From Yamagishiella unicocca (taxonomy: Eukaryota > Chlorophyta > Chlorophyceae > Chlamydomonadales > Volvocaceae), in the NCBI GenBank assembly GCA_003116995.1, contig BDSL01000036.1, positions 823,633-887,632 on the forward strand: a stretch of 64,000 bases of DNA. The letters run 5' to 3'. Shown in pieces: positions 22,707-34,577 of this stretch (positions are counted from its first letter, which is position 1; every line of letters begins with the position of its first letter). The position numbers were made by a program, and so were the translations under genes. Below the pieces are notes generated by a model. That model searched no databases and was not told where the DNA came from. It saw only the letters and a program-made list of their open reading frames with translations.

Positions 22707-23563
22707 CGCAGCTTGGTGCGGTAGCTGTTGGGGTAGGTTTCATGACCGGCCAACCCACCAATCGGGTGTACGGCGCCCTGAGTGAAGGCGATGCGGTCAG
22801 TTTTTCCCGGTGCACTGTAGGGCGGGATTAGTAAGGCAGGGTGGTCTGGGGGGAGATGGTTGCGGTGCGCGGCTGTTTGGATCGGATGTCGTACCTGTTG
22901 CGAGCGGCCAGGTAGTGTCGGCCTGTGGTTAGTATGACGGCGCAAAGCCGCAGGGCGCGGGGCCAAGAGACCCTCATGTCGGCTCCAGTTTTTGGCGGCG
23001 TCCGAATCCGAACGTGATGTTGGTGTTCGAGGCGCGGATGAAGTGCCTCCGCGTGGGCGGCGTCTATCGGTGCATGCGGCGACAGAGCAGCTGAATGCGA
23101 GGTGTGCACAATGGCTATGGAGATGGAGTCCTGATATGTGTGGCAGGAGTACGGGCGGGCGTTGGGAGCTGCTGCTGCGGTCGCAGGGCTCTGTCGAGCA
23201 GCAGGAGCTGCTGCACCTCAGCGCTTGGTGTCCAAGTAAATGACAGTTGGCGAAGCAATGTGTGGTTAGCCCGCGTGCAGTGACGCAGAGCGTTACCAGA
23301 GGCAACCGTAGGCGCCAACGAAGACGGACTCAAGTCAAGAGGCGTCAGTCCGCTTTCCCAGCACGCTTCTTTCCCGGCCGGAGTCTCCAGCCGACATCTG
23401 CCAGGGCGGACCAGCAGTTGTGTAGGGCAGCGCCGTGGCTGCAGCAGCCCTAGGCAGCGGTCGGTGCGGCATCCCGCTAGCCACCCATCCTTCGCCCGCT
23501 TCATTCCCAACGCGCACAGCATAAAATAATCGACAGTCAATAATCGACAGCCGGCCAAGCCCT
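22707..23563. other. gene-free stretch between converging genes
   Basis: Convergent 3' flanks of the DUF2237 and GCK genes. A long minus-strand frame (23305-22409) is rich in Arg/Pro/Thr and has no motif or splice partner, so I treat it as a GC-rich shadow. A short tandem reading ataatcgacag(t/c)c sits near 23527-23550. Confidence 0.5.
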
Positions 23564-23568
23564 TTACA
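23564..23568 (-). terminator. TGTAA poly(A) signal, GCK gene
   Basis: TGTAA on the minus strand 85 bp beyond the GCK-gene stop codon. Confidence 0.7.
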
Positions 23569-23652
23569 AAATATCGGCAGTCGGCCAAGCACACCAGCTA
23601 ATAACCCTCCGCCTCCCGCATCGAGGCCTCCTCGCCCCGACATCGGCCCTGG

Positions 23653-25107
23653 TCAAGCGTCAGCAGTTTGGGAGGAGGCAGCAACTGCTGGTGTCTTCTC
23701 CTGTTCCTCTTCTTCCTCGTCTGGCAACCCTCCTAGCATCTCTAAGAACGGCTCGTAATAATCGCGGTGGTCGATGGCGCACTGCAGGAAGGCCTTGAAC
23801 TGCGTTGCGAACAGCCGGGCAGCGGGCGGGCAAGGGACGCGTGTACCTGTCAGCCGTGTTGGCTCTGACGGTGATGGTAGAGGAGCGCCCGGATGGGGCG
23901 AAAAGCCCCACCAGCCGCATCAGACACCAGTGGAAGCCGGGCACGGAGGGTATGATTTGTGTGGATAGTCAGCGCGGGCATTTGCTGACGTAGGCCTCTG
24001 CGAATTCCTGGCCCCAGCTATCGGGCTGTCGGACCCTGAAGCATGTGCGCGTCGCCCACTTCGTCCCATCGATGCACAACGCCTCAGCACCGTAGCTGCT
24101 CATGATTATGGCAAGCATACACTCCCAAGACGGCATCCACGCTGGCTGGTGGTTGACCTTTTGTCGGCCCCCGCTGAGCCCACCTACTTTGTCCTGGCAC
24201 TCCTCGATGTAGTCCTTGCCAGCAGCCTTTGCCTCGCTGCGGCAAGACACCCAGTCCTGTGCGGGCGCGCACGGGGCGGGACATGTATGCAACTTCTGCC
24301 ACGTGAATGTCACACGAACCACATGCCAGGGACGAGCCTAGTCCGTGCTTCCCGCGAGGAACCGGTAGCAATCGGCGCCCAATAGTAGGCATCACACGCC
24401 CTCAAAGATAATGCCGGGAAGGACTTGGTTTGCCAAATGTCTTCATAAAGGTGCGGCGTCTGGTACGACAACGTGAGAGAGAGATGCATCATCCTACCAG
24501 CTAACCGCCATGCCAAACAACGCCAGGGCCGAGTGCGATGACCCAACTTCAAGCATCCTAATCACTATCTGACGGCAGGCGCCCGAGCAGAAGTTGCGAT
24601 GTGCAGGGCTGTGGGGGTTACGTCGATGGATTTGACTGTGGACTTTCACGGAGGCTGGTGATGTCATCCCCGTCAACAGACACACTTTATGCAATCCTGA
24701 TATAGCTCCCAGACGCAGAAAACCATATGACACTGTGGAGGCAAGTATTGTTTCTCGCTTACGGGCAAGCACCCGGACAATATGCTGCCTGGTACGAACG
24801 CTGACCCACATGAAGCATCAAAGGATACAAGGCACCACCCCCCGAACACCCTTGACCGTCAATACACCAAGGCACATGTAATCTCTCCCACCTGATGCTG
24901 CTCTTTGCATTCGCCCGCCTCTATGAACTGACAGATGGGACACCGGGCAAGGTCGTCCCCCTGTTGTTCTTCGACAGCGGCCTCCACGGGTTGCTGGGGA
25001 GCGTCTTCCGATTTAACCGTGGCATCAGCATCGCGCTTATGCCGTTGCCGTTCGGTGTCCTCGCTTGATGATGATGGCGATGACGACGGCGCTTCCCCTC
25101 CCGACAT
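23653..25107 (-). CDS. GCK-domain protein, 143 aa
   Basis: Three exons, 25107-24892, 24256-24188 and 23799-23653, joined in phase 0. An acidic, Ser-rich N-terminus (about 1-50) is followed by the GCK domain: CPICQFIEAGECKEQHQ, then DWVSCRSEAKAAGKDYIEEC and QDK, then FKAFLQCAIDHRDYYEPFLE. The Cys-containing helical hairpins and the DYYEPFL motif are typical of the family. A Glu-rich tail (DEEEEEQEK) ends the protein. GCK proteins are found in plants and algae, and their biochemical role is not known. The gene is divergent from the CHY zinc-finger gene, with 556 bp between start codons. Confidence 0.92.
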
Positions 25108-25663
25108 ACCGCCTTACCGGTTCAGAGTTTTTTTCCAAAAGGGTCCTTTGATGTGATCTTGTGCTATCCGATGCAAAACTTAAGGCAGGTCCGTGGAGGT
25201 CCGCGACAGGTCATGCACCGGGATTGCTCATGTATGGGGTTCTCATAAACGGTACCTATATAACCAAATATTGCATGTTTGGCGCACGTTACAGGCTCAT
25301 GTGCTCACAAGTAGTTAACGCTTAGTACCGGATTGTAATCCTGGCATCGCTGGTCACCATGGACGTCGAGGGCACAAATTACAATTGTGCAGACCGCAAG
25401 CAAATTTATCATATGCAGCCACTAGCGCCATGCGATGGTTGGCAGCTTCTTTGAAAATAAGTCGCAGGCCGGTTCGGCCTGTGTCTTCCTGTGTCCACTG
25501 TATCGCTCCTCTACTGCCACGTAACAGTTCCTATGTTTCACTCATAGCGATCAGCCGTCATCGTCTTTAAAACAATTTAGTGTTCCGGATCAACCACTCC
25601 TGGCGGGTCGTTATCCCGGAAACGACGTCCGTCGCTTCCTCGCCGCACAGCCCCCTAGACGCC
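25108..25663. promoter_or_regulatory. shared upstream region of GCK (-) and CHY (+) genes
   Basis: A 556-bp divergent spacer with AT-richer parts (for example ggtacctatataaccaaata near 25250). It probably contains both promoters and 5' UTRs. No other coding signal was seen. Confidence 0.5.
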
Positions 25664-28600
25664 ATGGCTACATCTCAACCAGACAATCAGGAGCGTGAGC
25701 AGCTGGCAGCTCTGCAGGTGCGTGCGGGAGAGCAGCAAGCACGTCCGCTCCTTCCGACTCCTTCCGTCTACGTCCCTCTCCTTCCTGCGCCTTCCCGGAA
25801 ACCAACCCACTCGTGCGTTTGCGCTGGCGGTTCGCCAATGCGGCATGAAAACGAGCCTCAGCTGATGGTCGTGTTCCTCACGAGCTGGAGGTCCGCCGAT
25901 CCTTGTAGCGCTTTCGCACGCCACCACGCCCATAACGCCGCTGCACCGGGACGGTGCTTCCCCCATTACTTGCCCCTCTTACCAATGCTCAAACCCATGA
26001 GGAAGACATTCCGAGCCGGCATGCCCGCTTAAACCCCGTCTTTGCTTGCTAGACGTCCGCTTGCTTTAACCGCCTGGAAAATCGCGCTGTTGCCAGCAGA
26101 CCCCACGGTCGCGATCCACCGCAGATCCGCAGCAACGACGCCCGCCTCCCTTCCTCGTTGCCGCCCCCCTATGCGACCCCAGGCGGAGCTGCAGGCTCTC
26201 AAGGCGCACATGGGGCGTTCTCTCCGACTGCAGAGAGCCACCCCCGCGGACGCACCCTTCACTGCGCCCTTCCCCATCGTGCTCACCTTCGAAGTCGAGC
26301 CGCCTACCGAAGCTGTCGCACACTACGACGTGTCCGCGGTTCGAATCCAAATCCGCCTGAGCCGGGAGGCCCTCCGGCTGCCTCAGCTCGCAGCCGGCAG
26401 CGAGGGTGGTGTTTGCGCGACCCATGGGTCGTTGCCAGCATCGCCTCCAGGAACGGCGCTAGCTGTCCTATCGGATGAGCTTCCGCAGGTGCTGCGAAAC
26501 CGCATGGCGCAAGAGCTCTCCCTGGAGTGGCTGCGTGCCATGGGCCTTGCGCCCGCAGTGGGCATCAGCGGTCCACTGGTTGCCGGGGCCAAGCGGGAGG
26601 CGGTCGGGAGCGTCATGTCCACAGGACCCTACAAACTGTCATCAGCAGCTGCGTACCTCAAAGAGCGGTTCGTGCCGCTCATCTGCCTGGTTCCGGAGCT
26701 GGTGGAGGCCTATCAGTCTGAGGACCAGCACGGGGCGACTGTGCGGCGGTACACGATCGTCAACAATGACGGCTTGGAGGGCGAGGCCGATGTTGGCACC
26801 GGCGCCGCGGCTCCCACTGGCGTTGCTGCTGCCGGCACAGGAGGGGAGGGCGCCAAGATCAAGGAGGTGGTGGGAGCTGCGGCCTGTGCTCCAGGTGGTG
26901 GTGGCAGTAGCAGTGGAATGGCGGGCGCACCGGCACGGGCGATAGCGCTGCCGGGGTCGCAGGACACAGCTTCCGGGTCGGCTGGCGCCAGCACGTCGGC
27001 CAAGGCGATTGCTCCGGAGCCCTGCGGAGCAGGTCCTGCCGCTGACGGCCGCGTGCAAACCACCAGCTCAGGCGACACCAGCACAGGGCATGCGCCCGCG
27101 GCAGCCCCCTCATCCAGCTGCGAGCAACAAGAGCAGAGGCATCCGCAATCCGACCCTCATCTACCCTCGAGGACGCCCCACGACGCGCGGGCCGCAGGAG
27201 CAGCTGTTCGCGATGGGGAAGCCGCCACCGAAAGCACAGCCCCCGTCTCTATGGCCCAACCACAGTCACCCGAACCCGTGACGGCGGCGCCGCCGCCGCC
27301 GCCACAACCGCCGCCCGGCCTCCTGTCGTACGACGTCACCCTCAAGGAGCTGCAGTACATTCAGAAGCGCTACAGCCAGGTGTTTTCCGTACGGGTGCAC
27401 CACGATGCGCCTGACGCAGGCGCCCGCGGCGGCGGCGGCGGCCCGCAGACGCTTCTGCAGCCTGGCTGCCTCACGACCTTCGACCTCGAGCTGCTGCCCA
27501 CCGACCCAGATTGGGACCACCCGCCGGTGCGGGTTGTGGGTCAGCTGCTTCCCATCAGCGCGGCTGCCTACCTGCCGTCGTTGGGGGTGCACATGGCCAG
27601 CCGCCTGTCGCCCTGGCTGCGGGGGGCGCTGGAGAGCTACATGGCGCAGCAGCTGGCTGCGGAGGCGGAGGCGGCACTGGCGGCGGAAAGAGCGGCGGCC
27701 GCGGCTGAAGCAGAGGCTGCTGCCAGGAAGGCCGCGCAGCAGGCGGCGGAGGCGGAGGAAGCTGCGGCGGCATCGATTGTTGCGGCGGCGTCTGGGGTAC
27801 CTGCAGCGGCGGAGGCGGAGGCGGAGACGGAACGGCCGAGAGGCGCTGCGGTCCGATCAGACCAGGGCGCTCGGGGCGGTCGGGGCCGCGACGGCGGCCG
27901 CGGGCAAGGTTTCGGCGGTCATAGAGGCGGGGGCTGCCGTGGGCCCGCTGGCGGCCCGTCGTCTGGCGGGACTGTTAAGCAGCGGGCGGTGGCTCCAGAG
28001 GGGACCGTGCTGCTGCCTGCAGGCGTGCTCCGGAACCTGTTCCGGGACCTGGAGAACTACGCAGGTAAGCGTGAGGGTGAGGCCCAGCGGACTTCGCGAC
28101 GATTCTTCGGGGCCTGTGCTCTGTGGCTGTGAGGCAGTGCCCGAGTGCCGGGATTGGTTTCGTCACCCGTCTGCCGTCGTGCCTTCTGCTGCGCCGCAGG
28201 CGGCATTGCGCGGGCGGCCGATGAGGACAGGCAGCGGCGGGAGAGGGAGCAGGCGGGCGCGGCCGGTGGCGGCTCCAGCGACGGCAGCAGCGGCGCTTAC
28301 AGCAGTGATGACGAGGGCGGGCTGCGGTACGATGATGACGGGTACGGCGACGGCAGCCTCCGGCGGGACGATGACGCGGTGGCGGCGCCAGGAGAGGCTG
28401 CGGTGGGTGGCCGGGTTGCGTGATCGCACGTGCGGGTACGGCATGTACGAACCATAAAGCTGCACCAGGCTCGGGCCAATACGGCCCTGCAACGGGATTT
28501 CCAATGTGCCGCAAGAATAGTATTGGTGATGCGTAACCTGACAAGGTGGCTCTTTCGCTCCCCGCCAGGCCCCAGACGAGTACGACAGCGACGGCGGCGA

Positions 28601-30969
28601 CGGCGGCGGCGGCGGCGACGACGATGGGGGGGCAGCCGCCGACGAGGTCCGCTTCAGCGGCGCGGCGGCGGCTTCCAGCGCCGACCTGCCCGCCGCGTAT
28701 GCCGTGATCTTGGAGGTGCGTGAAACCCCGACCGCCCCCGACGGCCCCTGGGCGGCCGCCGGCCGCACCAAATTGACTGACCCCGACTGCCCCCGACCCC
28801 CTGCCGCCCTTTACCTCTCGTGCCGCCGAAAGCTGTTCCCTGCCTTGCCTCCGTCAGGGCCTCCAACTTGACAACCTGGCGGTGGTGGAGGTGCTGCGAG
28901 CAAACTTCGAGGTGGGACAGGGACGGTCGCGGGCCCCCGCGTGTACACGGCAACTGCCCCGGCGACCTTTGTGTTCAAGCCGCCATCTCTTGCCGCCATC
29001 TCTTGCCAGGGAATGCCCCCATGTTTTTGCGCTGTCCCTAACCACCCGACTGAACCACCGGCGTGGCTGGCTGGCACCGACGTGACGTGGCTGGTCTCCA
29101 GGTGTCCTGTGTGCGCTGCGGCGGGCGGGGCACGATGGTCGTCGCATCCTCGGCGGTGGCGGGCGGCAGCGGCGCCTCGCAGCAGGTGGCTGCCGCGGTG
29201 TGCCCGCAGTGCACCGCCCCCTGGTCCCTGATGATGCGGCCGCACTACGTCCACGCCACCTGCAACAGCCTCTGCGTCGTCAAGCCGCAGGTGGGGCAAG
29301 CGGGTGCCGCCGGGCCTGCCCTAGCGCGCCTACAGCTCAGCGCATCATGCGTTGTTTCGTCCGTTGCCCGCCATGCCATTAGCGCCGCAGCCGTTCCCTA
29401 GCCAAGGTCCCGGCCTCACCTCGCAATGCCGAGCCGAGCCGAGCGAGCCGTCGTTTCTGCTGTGCACCGCCTTACCCTGCCGCTTTTCCGCTCCCTTCCC
29501 CACCGCGCAGGGCTGCATGCCCCTGGACCTGCTTCCCTCAATGATGGCCGGGCAGTGCGGCGAGTGCAGCGCCGTTATGAGCCTTCGGGAGGTGCAGGTG
29601 CGGGCGGGCGGGTGAGGGGGCTACCAGGTGGACCGTATGCGTGACGGGTGCAGCAAGACGAACGCGAAGGCGAAGGCTGGTGTGGCAGGTACCTATTCGC
29701 AAAACGCTGCATGCGCTGTCGTGGGTGCAGTGGCAGGGTGCGAGGGAGTTTGTGGGCGATGGCGGCGTGAATGTAGCGGCCACGATGTCGCCCAAGGGGT
29801 GCTCGTCCTACCGCTTACGGTCTCCCCACACACACCAGCGATTGGCGTCGGCCGCTTGCTGCACTAGGGGTTGAACGCTGGCTGCGTGTGGTGTGGGGCC
29901 CCATGCGGCGCAGGTGGGCATGCCCTTCACGCGCACTTGCAGCAGCTGTCACAAGGAGCTCCTCCTCTCGGTGGCGGCGGTGTCGTTCATCCCGAGGGGC
30001 CCACCCGCGGCATCCCGCGGCGGCGCTGCTCGCGCTGCTACGCGGCGGCCTCGTGGCGACGTGGCCGGTGGTGGCGGCGGTGGTGGCGGCGCGGGCACCC
30101 TGCGGCCTGGCCAGCCGCTGCCGGCCCTTGGCACCTGCAAGCACTACCGCCACTCGTATCGCTTGCTGCGCTTCCCGTGCTGTGGTGGGTTGGGGTTGTG
30201 GGTTGTGGGGAAGGCAGCGTGGCCTGGCCCGGCGAGTCCGGCCTTATACGGTGCATGGATGTGGCGTGGGCCTGGCGCTCCTGGCGAAGCAATGCGCCAC
30301 TGAGGCTGTGCTCCCATCATCCACATCTGCGCATATCCAATCCCCGCACTTTCAGCCCGCAACCCGCAACACCGTCAACTGTCAGCTCGCAACCTCAACC
30401 GTCAACGGCTAACCGCCAACCCTCCATCCCCGGCTCGCCGACCAGGCATGCGCTTCCCCTGCGACCTGTGCCACGAGGAGGCGGTGCCTGACGGCCACCC
30501 TGTCCGCTGGGCGCAGCGCATGGTGTGCGGCTTCTGCTCCACGGAGCAGCCGGTAGCGCTGGGCTGCAAGGCGTGTGGGCGCCAGCTGGCGGGGTCAGCG
30601 GCCAACCCCAGTGGTGCGTCGGGCCGGTCCTTCAGCACGGCGGGGGGACTGGCTGAGGAAGCTTCGTGGCGCCGGCGCCGGGGCTTGGGCAACAACTGCT
30701 GACGCTGTTGCTGCTGCTGCTGACGCTGCTGCTGACGCTGCTGCTGATTTTCGTCGTCCTGACGGACGAACGGCCACTCCACTGCCCTCACAGGTCGCCG
30801 CACCCGCTTCTGGGAGGGAGGCACCGGCTGCCGGGACGCACGGCGTCTGAACAAGAACGACCCGCACAAGTGGCGGGGACGCAGCAAGACACAGTCCGCC
30901 AAGGCGTCCCGCGTAGGTCCGAAGCCGTGGAGCGGCAAGGGGGGCGGCGCCAGCGCCGGTCTGGGATGA
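25664..30969 (+). CDS. CHY-type zinc-finger protein, 1076 aa
   Basis: Ten exons: 25664-25717, 26183-28064, 28200-28402, 28569-28715, 28858-28911, 29102-29290, 29511-29597, 29914-30184, 30446-30613, 30794-30969, all phase-consistent. A folded-looking N-terminal part (about 19-260) is followed by a long Ala/Gly/Ser linker, a second folded segment (LLSYDVTLKELQYIQKRYSQ), an Ala/Glu coiled coil (about 510-555), an RG-rich patch (about 580-600), acidic Asp/Gly runs and a series of CxxC knuckles (CVRCGG, CPQC, CGEC, CSSC). The C-terminus is a CHY zinc finger: GTCKHYRHSYRLLRFPCCG (about 943-962), FPCDLCHEE, MVCGFC, CKAC, then RTRFWEGGTGCRDARRLNKN. CHY fingers bind zinc and occur in RING ubiquitin ligases and in the mitochondrial protein Hot13. 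No RING is present here. The exact role is unknown. Confidence 0.9.
30697..30750. repeat. CTG/GACGCTG repeat in the last CHY-gene intron
   Basis: Repeated gctgctgctgac units between the exons ending at 30613 and starting at 30794. Confidence 0.85.
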
Positions 30970-31114
30970 GGGGGCGGAGTTGGCGACGGGCGGGAGGGAC
31001 GAGTGGCGGGGCACGTGGGGCAGGCAGGGGCTGTGTGGCGGGCGGGCGCTGAGACCCGACGCGCAGCGGCCAGTTCCGTTCTTATTTTCTTATATTGGCG
31101 CCACCACATGTGCC

Positions 31115-31119
31115 TGTAA
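31115..31119 (+). terminator. TGTAA poly(A) signal, CHY gene
   Basis: TGTAA 146 bp after the CHY-gene stop codon. Confidence 0.7.
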
Positions 31120-31777
31120 ATGGCGTACAACACACTCGTTAAGAGTTCCTGTTGGTCGGCTAGGCGGGTCGGGGTGTTGGGTCGCCAGGTAAATGCCTCT
31201 GCTGCGGTGTCCATACACCACGACGAGATGCAATCCTCGAACGGTTTAAGAGATGATTTTGACCTTGAAGACAGCAAAGGGGACAATGCTATGCGTGAAT
31301 GCCCTGTGAGGATGCATGCAAAACGTACATGCACCCACCCCTCACCCACGTCTCCTTATTCGCGTGGGTGTGTATGCGTGACAAGGGTGGCCTGCGTGCT
31401 GAACTTAACACCCGTGGACGGAGATATAGCTTTCAATTGAAGCCCGTGTGACGTGCAATCCTATCTGTGGTAAGGACAACAAATCAACAATTGTTTTGTT
31501 CCGTACGACCGACTAGGAAGCTTTGCGGCCGGGGTAGTATCCAAGTCATTGGCGCCTGTAGCAACTTGCTTCCTGAACTCAGTCGTGTCTGTGTAAAGTC
31601 TCAGGGCAGTATTCAGGATAGCATTTGCAAAAGGCTCCGTAAGCGACACAACAGCCCTTTGACCACACCACATCAGGGCAAGAGCTGCAATTCGCATCGG
31701 AACAACGTGGTTTTGCTCGTGCGATATCGCCTGCAAAGGTTTAGTTAGGACGTAGGTTCAGGTGTTGGTTCGTGACG
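31120..31777. other. spacer upstream of the Rab gene
   Basis: Contains the Rab promoter and 5' UTR. A minus-strand ORF at 31736-31461 (reads MRIAALALMWCGQRAVV) has no recognisable domain and lies only about 40 bp from the Rab start. I do not call it a gene. Confidence 0.4.
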
Positions 31778-33998
31778 ATGGCGGGGCGTCGGGGCGACTT
31801 CGACGCCCTAATAAAGCTGCTTCTTGTAGGAGATAGCGGTAAGCTATGCGCTCCGCGAGGACCATTTGCTGCTAAGGAGCGGGCAGGGTGCTGCAGCTCC
31901 TGACGCCTATGGAGCTTCCCCATCGCTGTGCAGGCGTGGGCAAGTCATGCTTACTTTTGCGGTTCACCGATGATATGTTTACGTCGTCATTCATTACGAC
32001 GATAGGGTAAGCGCCAGGCAGCGATAAGTTAAGTGATAGCTATGAGAAGCCGAGCTTTCACTCCTTCACGCCTTTCACGTCCAGCATTGACTTCAAGATT
32101 AAAAAGGTTGACGTGGAAGGGAAGCTTGTCAAGCTACAAATTTGGGACACTGCGGGCCAGGAGCGGTTCAGGACTATTACCAGTGGTGGGTGGCAAGGGT
32201 TGGGGGTTTCATTACTCTACCACGGCGGGACGTCTTGATGTATGATGCCTTGAATTTCCCTTGTAGCGCTTTGAATGCCGCGCAAAACCTCCAAACGGGC
32301 AGGCCGACCGCCAGGTGTTACGGGGTGCGGCTCCGCAGGCCTGCAACACCCTCCCTCCGCCTCCGCGCACCACGCATGTGGGGCTTCCCTGCAGCAGTCG
32401 GCCCTCGCCTGTGTCCACCTGGTGTTTTTATCTCCTGTGCGTCCTGTCTTGGCACTTGGGGATTCAAGAGGGCTACCATGAAAGAGCAGCTAGTTCAGCG
32501 TTTACAGGCGTGCGTTTGCCACCTGCGGTGGTCCTGTACCCAAGTTATGTAGGGCGCATTCCGAGTGCGTACCAGTTGCTGAAGTGGCTATTGAGCCCAT
32601 GGCACAGCTATTGTGGGTAGGGGCCTACTCAAAGGACTAAGTCGCCATGGAAAGCTCGATTACTCGTAGCAAGGCTCATTAGATGACACAGATGGGGCGG
32701 CATGAGTTCTGGTGGACTGTCAAGTGGTAAAAGGGATGAGTCGCTATGTGATGAGTTAGCGACAGGCAGAGGCAAGGGAAACATGTCGCGGGGCATCGGC
32801 CGCCGCCGCCGGACACGGTTTCTTCAGGCCATTTCGTTTGTGGAAGCCATCTAAAGCGAAGGGGGCAGCCGTAAGGGCACCTGTGGGTATGCGGGGCAAA
32901 GCTGGGTGGGTACATGCTCTCCGGCCGATGTGCGTTTGGCTCCCTTAGTATTGTCCTGCGCCTGCTCAGGCTTGAGCGCTGGCCGGCCCAAGATGGTCAC
33001 ATATAAAGGCGCTCCAAGTCAGAAATTGTGCACCCTGACTGGCCCAACTCGTCACCTACCTGGATCCCGATCGCGTGTCCCGCCCTGTCCCACCCGGTAC
33101 GACCCTGCGCAGCCTACTACCGGGGAGCTCAGGGCATCATCCTCGTGTACGACATCACGGACGAGGCGTCCTTCAACAACGTGCGGAATTGGATGCGCAA
33201 TATCGAACAGCATGCCTCCGACAATGTGAACAAGGTAGGTTTCGGGGTATGGGCCGCGACTGTGTGCAGGAGAGGGAATTCGCAAGCATCTGCTTAAGCC
33301 GTAACCACGACATTTCAGTTTGCAACTCGCCAATTCTGGAAAGTTGTACTGGTATGAAGTACCGCATCACCCCCTAGGGCCTTATCAACCATACTCCTGC
33401 TCACCGCAACACATCCCTGCCTCGATTAGTAAGCCCACCTCGCTGCGGTACCCTGTCTCCTCCTCCTGTGTTGAGCTGCGTCCCCATTGCTGTCCATCTG
33501 CCATTGGCATGGTTGTGTGGGTCGCGCGCTCAGATCCTGGTCGGCAACAAGCTAGACCTATCGGACGACAAGCGCGTGGTCTCCACCGTGCGCGGCCAGG
33601 CGCTGGCGGACGAGTTTGGGTTCCGCTTCTTCGAGACCAGCGCCAAGGACAATGTGCACGTGGAGGAGGTGAGCCTGATCTGGGTCAAGGATCTTCGCAT
33701 GGTTGGGCCATGGGGGTGCCAAATGAGGAGGAAGGGCCTCGGCAAGTGAGCTGCAGTGTGACCTGCTAACCCCAGTTGATGGCGCCTCGAGCTTCCCATG
33801 CCTGGTCCTTTCCTGATGCATCTCCGTCCCCCGGCGCAGGCGTTCATAGCCGTGGCCAAAGACGTGCTGGTCAGGATGCAGGGCGAGCAGGCCAACCAAC
33901 AGCTGCTGCAGCAGCAGCAGCTCTCAGCGGCACAGCCAATCAAGCTGACGTCAGGCAGCCCAAGCGCCGTACAGGGCAACTCAGGATGCTGCAGATAG
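31778..33998 (+). CDS. RAB8: Rab8/RabE-type small GTPase, 216 aa
   Basis: Six exons: 31778-31838, 31934-32006, 32085-32185, 33113-33234, 33534-33668, 33840-33998. GTPase motifs are complete: P-loop GDSGVGKS (18-25), effector loop FITTIGIDF (40-48), WDTAGQE (65-71), NKLD (124-127) and ETSAK (153-157). The C-terminus ends GCCR, with the two Cys set for geranylgeranylation. The effector region and overall sequence match the Rab8/RabE class (Volvox yptV2 type). These act in transport from Golgi to plasma membrane and, in flagellates, toward the cilium. Length is normal. The third intron is long (927 bp), and one exon join splits the Ala of SAYYRG. The variable tail is Gln-rich ([10 protein letters not shown]). 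Confidence 0.96.
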
Positions 33999-34572
33999 AT
34001 AGCAGGCATTGCAACGGTTTGCGCACTAGGAAAGACGGCAGGCAAGGCTGGCTTTCGGCATTTCGAAAGACCGCCCAGATTGGTGACGGTCATGGGGCTT
34101 TGCGGTCAGGGCAGTAGGGGCCACCAATGGGGTGCGTGTGCCTCGCTCTGCCAGCAGCTTTGGTGGTGCAGCCTGTCGTGTTTACTGGAAGACTCTCTTC
34201 GACACATACATCGTTTCCGCTGTGACGGCGGCGTGCCTGTATGCAAGCGGGAACCCCAACGGGTTGCTTCTTCGGGACCCGCTGGACGCAAGGGATAGCA
34301 TTAATAACTTACCATTGGTGCCCGTTTTCGAGGGGAGTTTAGTCTTGCGTCGCTGTTGCAGACATGTATGGATCTCGGTTGTGCAGCTTGCGTGCCTTAG
34401 CTACGCGCCCAGCTGTAGCGAAGTAAAATCCCCTCAGCAAAATGCGGGGTGCATATGTTCGCCCCGTAGCAGGGGTGTGCAGAGCGCATGGTGTGGTCTG
34501 TGGCATGGTTTTCTTCTGGTCTGGCAGTATACCCCTGTACCATGCTCGTTTGGGCTGTTGCGGAACTTAGCT

Positions 34573-34577
34573 TGTAA
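34573..34577 (+). terminator. TGTAA poly(A) signal, Rab gene
   Basis: First clear TGTAA after the Rab stop, implying a 3' UTR of about 580 bp. A second TGTAA lies near 34828. Confidence 0.45.

Noticed and set aside
22409..23305. 298-codon minus-strand ORF between the DUF2237 and GCK genes
   Set aside because: Composition is Arg/Pro/Thr/His-rich without domains. It overlaps the last DUF2237 exon antisense and has no splice partners.
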